13,994 nucleotides of DNA from Methanolobus sp. UBA474. GTDB lineage: Archaea > Halobacteriota > Methanosarcinia > Methanosarcinales > Methanosarcinaceae. The DNA is taken from the NCBI GenBank assembly GCA_002501695.1, contig DANZ01000154.1, positions 1-13,994 on the forward strand. The letters are read 5' to 3'. The notes under the pieces are model-generated. The model did no database searches and was not told the DNA's origin. It saw nothing but the letters and a program-made list of their open reading frames with translations. How positions within the stretch are numbered: position 1 is the stretch's first letter; every line of letters starts with the position of its first letter. The translations under genes were made by a program, and so were the position numbers. Shown here piece after piece: positions 7,097-13,912 of this stretch.

Positions 7097-8161
7097 TCAT
7101 TGCTCACGAGTCTCACTTCCCTCGCTGGCTACCTCTTTATCTTCATCGTCCGCTTCCTCGTCCGCTTCCTCGTCCAGGAGATCAACAAACTCTACCTCCA
7201 CATCCGGGATCTTCTCATCAGCATCTGATTCGTCCAGTTCTTCCGCAACGAGCTCATCCTCTGCAAGCTCGATCTCTGCGTCCTCTGAAATGGCCAGATC
7301 ATCTTCAGATGTTTCCTCGGAGGGTTCTTCTGAAACTTCTTCAGCTCCCACATCTTCTTCGATGATGTCTTCCTCGACCACATCTTCAAGAGTGGCTGCA
7401 ACATCGATACTTTCAGCGGCCTCATCCGGCACCTGGACAGCCAGAAGATCATCAGCAAACTTGCTCCGGAGAGCTTCTTTTTGCATCTCCATTATCTGCC
7501 TGCAGCCTTCCTTGCACATTTCCAGAGCCTTTTTGAACTCTTCCTGGGTCAGATCCCCATCCATCTGGAGCAGTGTTATTTCTCCATCCTGTGTGATCGC
7601 TACAGGGAAATCTGCCTGGCCGTAGTTATCCTCTGCCTTATTAAGGTCAAGTACAAGCTGGCCGTCCACCTTACCGACAGCACATGCGGCAACAAGACCT
7701 TTCATCGGGATACCTGCATCAGCAAGAGCCAGGGATGCTGCATTAATAGCTGCGGTCCTTGTGCCTGCATCTGCCTGAAGCACCTCTGCAAAGACATCAA
7801 TTACTGCACCGGGGTACAGGTGTGTCATCACAACAGGCTCGAAAGCCTCGCGGCTTACTTTCGAGATCTCAATGCTACGTCTGCTGGGTCCGGGGCGTAT
7901 GCGGTCCTCAACAGAGAAGGCCGCCATGTTGTATCTGTATCTGATAAGGGCTGAGTCAGCCTTCTGCAGCCTTCGGGGATGAAGTTCCCTCGGACCATAA
8001 ACTGCTACCAGGACCTTATTATTGCCCCATTCCAAGTAACAGGAGCCATCCGCTCTGGAAAGCACGCCGATCTTTATTTTCATTTGCCTTATCTCATCGA
8101 TCTGCCTGCCATCGAGGCGTAAACCATTCTCATCAATGAACTTTTCAGGTTTATCACTCAT
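7097..8161 (-). CDS. rrp41: Exosome complex component Rrp41, catalytic, with long acidic tail
   Basis: The catalytic RNase PH-type subunit of the exosome, performing phosphorolysis of RNA. The core (about 1-240) has LRLDGR (14-19), the RNA-binding arginine region DRIRPGPSRRS (86-96), the phosphate-site loop QADAGTRTAAINAAS (129-143) and the catalytic pair Asp178/Asp184 in AEDNYGQAD. Residues 246-354 form an extension absent from short homologues such as the roughly 250-residue archaeal enzymes: I count 53 Asp/Glu against three Lys/Arg in 109 residues. It looks disordered. I recall extended Rrp41 proteins in other Methanosarcinales, so the tail may be a lineage trait. A GGAGAATTAGT leader gives a good ribosome binding site. 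Rrp4 lies 58 bases upstream, Rrp42 follows directly. Confidence 0.96.
   Translation of the reverse strand: MSDKPEKFIDENGLRLDGRQIDEIRQMKIKIGVLSRADGSCYLEWGNNKVLVAVYGPRELHPRRLQKADSALIRYRYNMAAFSVEDRIRPGPSRRSIEISKVSREAFEPVVMTHLYPGAVIDVFAEVLQADAGTRTAAINAASLALADAGIPMKGLVAACAVGKVDGQLVLDLNKAEDNYGQADFPVAITQDGEITLLQMDGDLTQEEFKKALEMCKEGCRQIMEMQKEALRSKFADDLLAVQVPDEAAESIDVAATLEDVVEEDIIEEDVGAEEVSEEPSEETSEDDLAISEDAEIELAEDELVAEELDESDADEKIPDVEVEFVDLLDEEADEEADDEDKEVASEGSETREQ
7147..7175. repeat. 12-bp tandem repeat within the acidic tail of rrp41
   Basis: CGTCCGCTTCCT occurs twice in a row (7147-7158, 7159-7170), followed by a partial third copy CGTCC. It encodes the Glu/Asp/Ala-rich repeats of the Rrp41 tail. 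The unit is a multiple of three, so copy-number change would keep the frame. Confidence 0.75.
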
Positions 8162-8219
8162 ACTAATTCTCCACTATTCACGCTATAGGCCGGTCACATT
8201 TTACAAAAGACGATCTGGA

Positions 8220-9011
8220 TCATTCATCCGTTTCTTCTAGAAGCGCATCTACTTTTCTGTAAGTATCCTCGGATATTTCGCTTGGGCCTTCTTCTGGTCC
8301 AGCCGGAGAATCCGCTGCAACAGTGCCTTCATCAGTAGAAACTATGCCTTTTTCATTTTCTTTTTCATTCTTCATGAACTGATAGATCCTGTCAGTCAGC
8401 CCGCTCATATGCGACTGCTGCATGATCATCCCGATCGCGGTACCAAGAAGATCCACGTCCTTATCTTTGCCGTTGATCCATATCCTTCCATTCTGGCCTA
8501 CGAATATCTCACAGTTGGTTTCCTTCTTAAGCATGGAAACCATTGAGCCTCCGTGCCCTATAACCCGGGGTACCTTCGCAGGGACGATTTCAATTATACG
8601 CCCTACCTTCAGAGGACGCAAGCCCCTATCGCGCATGGATAATTCAACCTTCATGGCCGGGCTCACATCCTGTACGCGTAGCAATGCAGAATCACCAACA
8701 TCCATTATTGCAGCCATCTGGGATGATTCCACACGCCTCGGATACTCGGATACATGCAGGAGACCATCATAAGGGGAACCGATATTGAAGATCCAGTTCG
8801 AAGGAGTTACATCAATAACAGTGCCAATGACAAAATCCTTGGCAGAGGGGATGTACTTCCCGGAGAACGGGACCACTGAGATCTTATTCTTGGCATTTTT
8901 GACACCATAAAGAAGAGAATAAACCTTCCCATCCCTTACATAAGTACCGGACCCGGCATCCGCCGTGTTCTCTGACAAAAGCTGGCCTGGCAATACAATT
9001 TCACGTTCCAT
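8220..9011 (-). CDS. rrp4: Exosome complex RNA-binding component Rrp4
   Basis: A cap subunit that sits on the Rrp41-Rrp42 ring and feeds RNA into it, with preference for poly(A). The 263-residue protein has an N-terminal strand domain (1-55, including IVLPGQLL), an S1 domain (about 59-127, with VIGTVIDVTPSNWIFNIG) and a KH domain (about 134-195) whose GxxG loop is GHGG at 152-155. After about 215 the sequence becomes a low-complexity, mainly acidic tail. A GAGG ribosome binding site overlaps the SBDS stop, 9 bases upstream of which that gene ends, suggesting coupled translation. The other cap protein Csl4 and the DnaG-like subunit are not in this window. Confidence 0.96.
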   Translation of the reverse strand: MEREIVLPGQLLSENTADAGSGTYVRDGKVYSLLYGVKNAKNKISVVPFSGKYIPSAKDFVIGTVIDVTPSNWIFNIGSPYDGLLHVSEYPRRVESSQMAAIMDVGDSALLRVQDVSPAMKVELSMRDRGLRPLKVGRIIEIVPAKVPRVIGHGGSMVSMLKKETNCEIFVGQNGRIWINGKDKDVDLLGTAIGMIMQQSHMSGLTDRIYQFMKNEKENEKGIVSTDEGTVAADSPAGPEEGPSEISEDTYRKVDALLEETDE

Positions 9012-9020
9012 TATAAGTCC

Positions 9021-9713
9021 TCATAGAATTTTAGTTTCGGCATCCCCTTTTGTCAGGTGATTTACCAGTCCGTAGAAATCATTCTGCATCCCTGCCGGCA
9101 TCTTTACGACAGCAACCCAGGAACCATCACCCTGCCATTCGCTTTTCACGAGGGTTCCAAACTTGGATATTTCCCCATAGGACTTTGCGGCATACTCTGC
9201 CTGGACCTTCACTGCAATATTGATCTCCTCGAATCGGATAGGGATGATAGGACGGATCGCCTTCATAACAATATTGACCTGTTCATCCACATTCTTGTAA
9301 AGATCTATATGGACCTTTGCCTCCTCCATAGCCTTCTCTATCCTGGCACGGGGATGCGGGGTCATCGTCTGGGGATTAATAGCATTCTGTACAATGACAG
9401 TGACTATCTGCCGGGTCTTCTCTTCAAGTATATGCTTCCTCTGTTCCCTGGTAAGCTGAAGTTCACCGTGCAGTATGATATTTTTAGCTATTTCCATTAC
9501 GTCAGTAGTGCCAAAAGCACTCTCAAGGTCGGATGCGGAGATATGGTCTCCTTGATTAGCATCCGAGAAAACAGATTCAACAGCAACTATATCTTCGATA
9601 TTGATCTTTTCGCCCCTTCGAAATGCAAATGCTCCGTCAGGATCTACGAATACCTCGAACTGATGCTTGCCTTTTTTGAGCCTTGCTATCACAGATTCAT
9701 CAAGAGATACCAT
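9021..9713 (-). CDS. SBDS family ribosome maturation protein
   Basis: The archaeal orthologue of SBDS/Sdo1, which in eukaryotes works with the GTPase EFL1 to release eIF6 from the 60S subunit. The 230-residue protein shows the three-domain layout: N-terminal FYSH domain (about 1-90, with VSLDESVIARLKKGKHQFEV), central helical domain (about 95-165, with TREQRKHILEEKTRQIV and TPHPRARIEKAMEEA) and a C-terminal ferredoxin-like domain (about 168-230). Length is normal. A GGAGTGA ribosome binding site lies 7 bases upstream of the ATG. It sits between the proteasome alpha gene and rrp4, its usual archaeal place, which links ribosome maturation with RNA decay. Confidence 0.96.
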   Translation of the reverse strand: MVSLDESVIARLKKGKHQFEVFVDPDGAFAFRRGEKINIEDIVAVESVFSDANQGDHISASDLESAFGTTDVMEIAKNIILHGELQLTREQRKHILEEKTRQIVTVIVQNAINPQTMTPHPRARIEKAMEEAKVHIDLYKNVDEQVNIVMKAIRPIIPIRFEEINIAVKVQAEYAAKSYGEISKFGTLVKSEWQGDGSWVAVVKMPAGMQNDFYGLVNHLTKGDAETKIL

Positions 9714-9748
9714 ATTAATTCACTCCGGTCATTTTTGAACTTCTATAA

Positions 9749-10537
9749 TCACTCAGTTGGCCCTTCTTCCTTGCCTCCGGCTTTCTCGCCTTCGTCCTTG
9801 GGCTCATCCTTTAGTTCATCACGGATCCTCTGCACATAGACACCGACCTCTTGCTCGGAAAGCTTCCTGAACTGCCTGTCCTTGAGTGTAACAAGGCCTA
9901 CTTCAAGCGTGGCAGCATCCACTTTACCTTCAGTGGACCTGTAGAGGGCTTTCATCCCGAGCATAACGGCAGCATCCATATCCATGTCATCCCTGTAGTC
10001 TGCCTCGAATATCTCCATGAATGTATTTCTGCCGGCGCCTATGGCCGTTGCCTTATACTCAAGCAATGCACCGCTTGGGTCCGTCTCGAACAGGCGGGGC
10101 CTCAGATCATCGACACCTGCGATAAGAAGGGCCGTACCATATGGACGCACACCGCCATACTGAGTATAGGACTGCTTGTGGTCGCATATCTTCTTGGATA
10201 ATACCTCTACTCCTATTGGTTCATCATAAGATACGCGGTTGATCTGGGACTCAACTCTTGCTCTGTCCACCAGCGCGCGGGCATCTGCAACAAGTCCTGA
10301 TGTAGCAGCACCGATATGATTATCGATCTGGAATATCTTCTCTATTGACTCTGCCTCTATCAGCCTGCTTGTGATCCTCTTGTCAACAAGTAACACTACC
10401 CCGTCATTTGCTTTTACACCGGCTGCAGTCGTACCTCTCTTGACGGCCTCCCTCGCATACTCTACCTGGAAAAGGCGCCCATCCGGGCTAAAAACAGTAA
10501 TGGCACGATCATAACCCATCTGTGGTGTCATTTGCAT
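9749..10537 (-). CDS. psmA: Proteasome subunit alpha
   Basis: The alpha subunit of the archaeal 20S proteasome. Seven copies make each outer ring, gating entry to the beta-ring proteolytic chamber and docking the PAN ATPase. The 262-residue protein begins MQMTPQMGYDRAITVFSPDG, carrying the YDR gate motif (residues 9-11) and the alpha-type N-terminal helix signature. The body follows the family closely (for example YGGVRPYGTALLIAGVD). The C terminus from about 238 is a charged, disordered-looking tail (DELKDEPKDEGEK and onward). A GGAGATGAGAT leader supplies the ribosome binding site. Beta subunit genes are not in the window. It sits 78 bases after rnp2, one of the larger gaps inside the operon, so an internal promoter is possible. 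Confidence 0.97.
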   Translation of the reverse strand: MQMTPQMGYDRAITVFSPDGRLFQVEYAREAVKRGTTAAGVKANDGVVLLVDKRITSRLIEAESIEKIFQIDNHIGAATSGLVADARALVDRARVESQINRVSYDEPIGVEVLSKKICDHKQSYTQYGGVRPYGTALLIAGVDDLRPRLFETDPSGALLEYKATAIGAGRNTFMEIFEADYRDDMDMDAAVMLGMKALYRSTEGKVDAATLEVGLVTLKDRQFRKLSEQEVGVYVQRIRDELKDEPKDEGEKAGGKEEGPTE

Positions 10538-10615
10538 ATTGATCTCATCTCCTATATTAACTTAAAATAGCAACAGTAACTCATAGTTTCTACTTGAAAT
10601 ATGTATTCTACTCAT

Positions 10616-10981
10616 TTATATGTGACTGTCCTTCGGATTAAATACATCCACACCCGCTAAATACTTTATTGTCGCTCCCCTGACAGTACCCGATATCCCG
10701 AGTACGTGGATGATGACCCTGGTACCTTTCACAGTGCTGATGGATGCAAGCACTGCACGCGTACGGTCCGTGCGATCATGTGCGCAACGTATCACTCCTG
10801 TTGAACCCTCAAAGGCAAGAAGCCTTATAGCACACTCACTGGCACCCACATCACCCAGAAGAGAACCTGCAGATGAGAACAATTCCCGTATCAGATCCTC
10901 TCTTCTCACAGGGTCCTGCGAGATGACCTCAAAGGCCAGGTATCTGGTCCTTGCACGCAATGTAGGAGGCAGCAGCTTCAT
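10616..10981 (-). CDS. rnp2: Ribonuclease P protein component 2 (Pop5)
   Basis: A protein cofactor of archaeal RNase P, which removes 5' leaders from pre-tRNAs. Pop5 pairs with Rpp30 (Rnp3, next gene upstream) and together they activate the catalytic domain of the RNase P RNA. The 121-residue sequence opens with LPPTLRARTRYLAFEVIS, a family signature, and contains VIRCAHDRTDRTRAVLASIS (63-82, the RNA-contacting strand and helix). Length is normal. Its ATG overlaps the rnp3 stop by one base (TGATG), which suggests translational coupling and equal production of the two partners. Confidence 0.95.
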   Translation of the reverse strand: MKLLPPTLRARTRYLAFEVISQDPVRREDLIRELFSSAGSLLGDVGASECAIRLLAFEGSTGVIRCAHDRTDRTRAVLASISTVKGTRVIIHVLGISGTVRGATIKYLAGVDVFNPKDSHI

Positions 10982-11718
10982 CAGCGATCACCCTCGTCAA
11001 TATTTCCGGTATCTGCTTCATTATAGACCAGTTGTACACCCTCACTTATATATCCCGCAGGAGGACGGCTCCTTGCAATAATAGAATGCGGGATCGTTGT
11101 GAGTCCGGCCATCGCCTCTTCTCCGGACATGCCAAACAGTGCAGCAAGCGCAGCCAGCTCTCTGGGAGCGCGCATATCAAAGCATGATCGGGCATTGCTT
11201 GTTAAAACATAGGGAACATTATACTTCCTTATAAGCAGGAGGTTCTTTCTGCAATTGGTCACTGCCTGGACCCTGCTGCCACCTTTAAGATGTATAAGGT
11301 CACCAAGATCAAAAGAAATAGCTACACGGTTCTCGCTGGCTTCCTTTGCAAGCACATGGTTGAAACCGCTATCCTGGGCAATATTCAGGTTCACGAGCAG
11401 ATCCACCCCGGGGTTCTCCACGGCTGCCCTGTTGATGCTTTCACTGCCTCCGGAGACCGCAATTATGTCAACCTTATTGCGATATTTACCGACAATACCA
11501 TGTAGTTTCGAAGCGTTATCAGCCCTTATCTCGACCCCGCTCAATATATCAAATCCTTCCACATTACCTGAGAAGGGCAGTTGCTTCATGGAATCAGGAT
11601 TTGTGATCGCGATTCCACTATATCCTAAACGCCGGGCTACAGCAACAACCTCTTCGATCGTATCACCACTTTCAGGTATGCAGTGGACATTCAGATCATA
11701 GGGTCCGGATCTAACCAA
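10981..11718 (-). CDS. rnp3: Ribonuclease P protein component 3 (Rpp30), TTG start
   Basis: The archaeal Rpp30 homologue, a TIM-barrel protein related to the PHP fold that partners Pop5 in RNase P. Recognisable parts of the 245-residue product are YDLNVHCIPESGDTIEEV near the start, LGYSGIAITN, GVEIRADN and the late ISFDLGDLIHLKGG. The start is TTG at 11718: no ATG lies nearby, GAGG is six bases upstream, and the reading frame overlaps the preceding gene by 8 bases. The C-terminal 20 residues are acidic. The neighbour downstream is its physical partner Pop5. Confidence 0.94.
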   Translation of the reverse strand: MVRSGPYDLNVHCIPESGDTIEEVVAVARRLGYSGIAITNPDSMKQLPFSGNVEGFDILSGVEIRADNASKLHGIVGKYRNKVDIIAVSGGSESINRAAVENPGVDLLVNLNIAQDSGFNHVLAKEASENRVAISFDLGDLIHLKGGSRVQAVTNCRKNLLLIRKYNVPYVLTSNARSCFDMRAPRELAALAALFGMSGEEAMAGLTTIPHSIIARSRPPAGYISEGVQLVYNEADTGNIDEGDR

Positions 11719-12163
11719 ACAATTCCTCCACGATCATGCCGGCCTTCTGCCTGTTCTTCGGGTAAGTCGCTATTTTGACCCGGACAGTAATAGCATCCGA
11801 TGAAGATGTAAGTTTTACCTGCCCCTCAAAAGCTGCCTGCTTGTCGAGCCTGAGATGGAACACCTGATCATCATCAAGACGGTCCGGCATCTCACTCCTC
11901 AGAAGTTCGACATCATCAGATGACATATGCCGCCTGATAAGATCGGCCAATGCTTTTAAGTCCTGTTTGCGTGGGATATGCGCACTGAAGATAGTCATGC
12001 GATTGCCATAATGACCTTCGGCATCGATCACTTCCACAATATCATCAGTATTGTGACCTTCCCCTTCGGGAGAAGGCAGTAAAAAGAAGTCCAGGGCCTT
12101 GCGGACCCTGGCAGGATCTTCAGTTGAATGCGCTATCGCACGCAAGTCGATATAATGGATCAC
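11711..12163 (-). CDS. RNA-binding protein of the PF01877/COG1325 family, GTG start
   Basis: A 150-residue protein matching the archaeal family once labelled a predicted exosome or snoRNP-related subunit (COG1325). Members are small alpha-beta RNA-binding proteins without an established function. Visible family traits are the N-terminal IHYIDLRAIAHSTEDPARVRKAL region, the central EGHYGNRMTIFSAHI and a basic region near AITVRVKIATYPKNRQKAG. It has no zinc or nuclease motif. The start GTG overlaps the L15e stop (GTGA), so translation is probably coupled. The fixed neighbourhood between L15e and RNase P genes suggests an rRNA- or tRNA-processing role, which is inference from context. Confidence 0.88.
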   Translation of the reverse strand: MIHYIDLRAIAHSTEDPARVRKALDFFLLPSPEGEGHNTDDIVEVIDAEGHYGNRMTIFSAHIPRKQDLKALADLIRRHMSSDDVELLRSEMPDRLDDDQVFHLRLDKQAAFEGQVKLTSSSDAITVRVKIATYPKNRQKAGMIVEELFG

Positions 12164-12750
12164 TTGCCCCTGTTCTGGTGTGACCTTATGCTCGGCCGGG
12201 TCTTCTCGGTACCGTTGCCGCGTGTCATCATACCTCTGCCCTTGCGTCCTGCACTGGTCTTGCCGCGTGGGGCACGTCCCTTATGACCACTGTTGCAGAT
12301 CCAGTTAAGGTTGCTGTCGCTTTTAATGACCGGGTGGCTGGGGTCAATGAGAATGACCTCGTACCACTTCAGCTTGCCGTCTTCGCCTACCCAGTAGGAG
12401 TTCAGGACTTCCATGTTAGGGAACTTCCTGCCTGCACGCTCTTCAGCGATCCTCTGGATGCTCTTTCCTGCAGTGATCTTGTTCTTACCCATGTTATGGG
12501 TACGTCTGCCGCGCACATACCTGGACCTTCTGAGACTTCCTCTGCGCACCTGTACACGGGCAACAACTATGCCCTGTTTCGCCTTGTAACCAAGAGAACG
12601 TGCACGGTCGATACGTGTGGGGCGTCTTATCTTTGTGACAGAGCCCTCTTTTCTCCATTCCTGGAGCCGTTCCCATCTGAGCTCACTGACGTAAGTGGCG
12701 TCAGGGTCCTTCCATGCGTCTCTTATATAGCTGTAAAATGATCTGGACAA
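12160..12750 (-). CDS. rpl15e: Large ribosomal subunit protein eL15 (L15e)
   Basis: A basic 50S protein that binds 23S rRNA, first gene of the superoperon. The product (196 residues from TTG at 12750) reads (M)SRSFYSYIRDAWKDPDATY, then RARSLGYKAKQGIVVARV, the RRGSLRRSRYVRGRR arginine block, and a Lys/Arg/Gly-rich tail. I prefer TTG over the ATG at 12756 because family members usually begin with one or two residues before SFYSY, and because AGGTGA would then be six bases away rather than touching the ATG. The ATG adds only two residues and cannot be excluded. The ribosome binding site lies in a predicted pairing helix (see the leader). The stop overlaps the next gene by four bases. Confidence 0.96.
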   Translation of the reverse strand: MSRSFYSYIRDAWKDPDATYVSELRWERLQEWRKEGSVTKIRRPTRIDRARSLGYKAKQGIVVARVQVRRGSLRRSRYVRGRRTHNMGKNKITAGKSIQRIAEERAGRKFPNMEVLNSYWVGEDGKLKWYEVILIDPSHPVIKSDSNLNWICNSGHKGRAPRGKTSAGRKGRGMMTRGNGTEKTRPSIRSHQNRGK

Positions 12751-12757
12751 ATACATT

Positions 12758-12839
12758 CACCTTGTTTCATTTCTGTGTTTCACGGTTCAGCTTCAAAAGC
12801 CACATTCCCACGGGACATATCCCGACAATGAAACAGGTG
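12758..12839 (-). promoter_or_regulatory. Structured L15e leader with Shine-Dalgarno-sequestering helix
   Basis: In the transcript, bases 12839-12827 (CACCUGUUUCAUU) can pair with 12771-12758 (AAUGAAACAAGGUG): 13 base pairs with one bulged A, burying the AAGGUG ribosome binding site of L15e. The enclosed loop has a second hairpin, CGGGA (12824-12820), loop UAUG, UCCCG (12815-12811), and a weaker GCUU-UUG-AAGC. Another copy of UGAAACA (12782-12776) could pair with UGUUUCA at 12835-12829 instead, leaving the ribosome binding site open. This resembles autoregulatory ribosomal protein leaders, but function is inferred from base pairing alone. Confidence 0.55.
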
Positions 12840-12877
12840 TAGTATCCCCTGATATGATTTAAACTTTCTTACCGGAT

Positions 12878-12892
12878 AAAGCCTGAGGCTTT
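12878..12892. terminator. Hairpin between the response regulator and L15e
   Basis: AAAGCC and GGCTTT flank a TGA centre, a 6-bp perfect inverted repeat about 58 bases beyond the response regulator stop. The run of T that would make a classic terminator is on the plus strand (12890-12894), so for the minus-strand regulator it is only a weak terminator. It could alternatively be the first hairpin of the L15e leader if that transcript starts near 12900. Confidence 0.35.
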
Positions 12893-12920
12893 TTGGGAAA
12901 GCATGAAAATCTGGAGACTG

Positions 12921-12928
12921 ATATAAAA
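12921..12928 (-). promoter_or_regulatory. Candidate box A for the L15e-led operon
   Basis: The minus strand reads TTTTATAT. With usual spacing, transcription would begin near 12900 and the whole L15e leader would be transcribed. A weaker candidate, TTTAAATC at 12863-12856, would place the start near 12833 and cut the 5' arm of the leader helix. Choice between them is open. Confidence 0.4.
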
Positions 12929-12950
12929 GAGTATTAGTTCAAAGGAACTT

Positions 12951-13736
12951 TCAGGGCAATGAAGCTGAAGGCTCCTCATCGAATATGCTAAGGTCCTCGC
13001 CGGAGCAGATCATACTTGGAGTTTCACCGACACTGCTGTTAAGTAAGGTATCATACCAGCGCACCGTGATGTGCCTGCCATCCTTGCGTACAACCGGAAT
13101 ATCCCAATATTCCGGCAGTTTTGTGGTCCCTGCCAGAGCAGCCTCCATGAAGACCCTCACATCAGCGCCCATATCCTCCCGTACAATAGCCTTTACAAAA
13201 TCCTGCCCTATCAGCTCGAACTCTTCATACCCCAACGTTTCATTACCCTTCTTATTGATGAGGTTTATCCTGAGTTCCTGATCTATGACAACTACAATAA
13301 AACCTGCGGCATCGAGATAATTCATAGCATCGTTCCTTTCAGCAAGGATCTTGTCCTGCAGGTGTTTGATGCGCAAGAGGGATTTCACGCGGGTTACGAG
13401 TTCCAGCCGGTTCACAGGTTTCCCAAGGAATTCATCGGCGCCTACTTCGATACCCTTTATACGGTCATCCTTACCGGAAAGGGCCGTGACCATTATAACA
13501 GGAAGGAATTGCGTTTCAACAGAGGTTTTCAGTCGCCTGCAGACCTCGTACCCATTCATGTCAGGCATCATGACATCCAGGAGAACTATATCGGGCTTGT
13601 CGATCTTTATCCTCTCAAGAGCCTCCTGACCGTTGTATGCGTTGATAACATCATACTCAGATCTCAGATAAAGCCCCATCAGCTCAACAATTGCCTGCTC
13701 ATCATCAACTATGAGTACTTTGTCCCTATTTTGCAT
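12951..13736 (-). CDS. Response regulator with REC and PAS domains
   Basis: A 261-residue two-component signalling protein. The REC domain (about 6-122) has the acidic pair Asp11/Asp12, the phospho-acceptor Asp54 in VLLDVMMPDMNGYE, the switch Thr84 in VTAL and Lys106 in GKPV, so it should be phosphorylated by a partner histidine kinase. A short helix (123-138) links it to a PAS domain (about 138-250, with NLINKKGNETLGYEEFELIGQDF and DIPVVRKDGRHITVRW) that may sense a ligand or mediate contacts. No DNA-binding, kinase or cyclase domain follows, so output is probably through protein partners. GAGG precedes the ATG by four bases. It is separated by 194 bases from L15e and likely is not part of that operon. 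No kinase gene is in the window. Confidence 0.93.
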   Translation of the reverse strand: MQNRDKVLIVDDEQAIVELMGLYLRSEYDVINAYNGQEALERIKIDKPDIVLLDVMMPDMNGYEVCRRLKTSVETQFLPVIMVTALSGKDDRIKGIEVGADEFLGKPVNRLELVTRVKSLLRIKHLQDKILAERNDAMNYLDAAGFIVVVIDQELRINLINKKGNETLGYEEFELIGQDFVKAIVREDMGADVRVFMEAALAGTTKLPEYWDIPVVRKDGRHITVRWYDTLLNSSVGETPSMICSGEDLSIFDEEPSASLP

Positions 13737-13801
13737 GCATCCTCTGCTCCATTTTTACTGTAATTGATCCTATTGCAATCTCTGTTTAATATATGCATGT
13801 C

Positions 13802-13809
13802 AATATAAA
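13802..13809 (-). promoter_or_regulatory. Candidate box A promoter of the response regulator gene
   Basis: The minus strand reads TTTATATT about 66 bases upstream of the start codon. Transcription would start near 13780, giving a leader of about 43 bases. Match and spacing are good for an archaeal promoter; no experimental support. Confidence 0.5.
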
Positions 13810-13912
13810 TATGATGGTAACCATCTCTTTTAAATTCCACTTCCAGCAAAAACATAGTTGCAATCCTATAAGGTAAATACTTCTCTGGGGATATATAATT
13901 TTAGGCACATGA

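Noticed and set aside
7093..7116. GTG start for rrp42 eight codons upstream
   Set aside because: It would overlap rrp41 by 20 bases and adds residues not expected from the family; ATG at 7092 fits better, though the ribosome binding site there is weak.
9057..9839. Plus-strand open frame of about 260 codons
   Set aside because: Antisense to SBDS and the end of psmA, with no family resemblance and no promoter or ribosome binding site of its own.
12758..12840. C/D box guide RNA in the L15e leader
   Set aside because: CUGA is present but no RUGAUGA C box at suitable distance; the base pairing explains the conserved-looking motifs better.
13071..13763. Plus-strand open frame of about 230 codons
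   Set aside because: Antisense to the REC-PAS gene, which has complete family motifs; the shadow has none.
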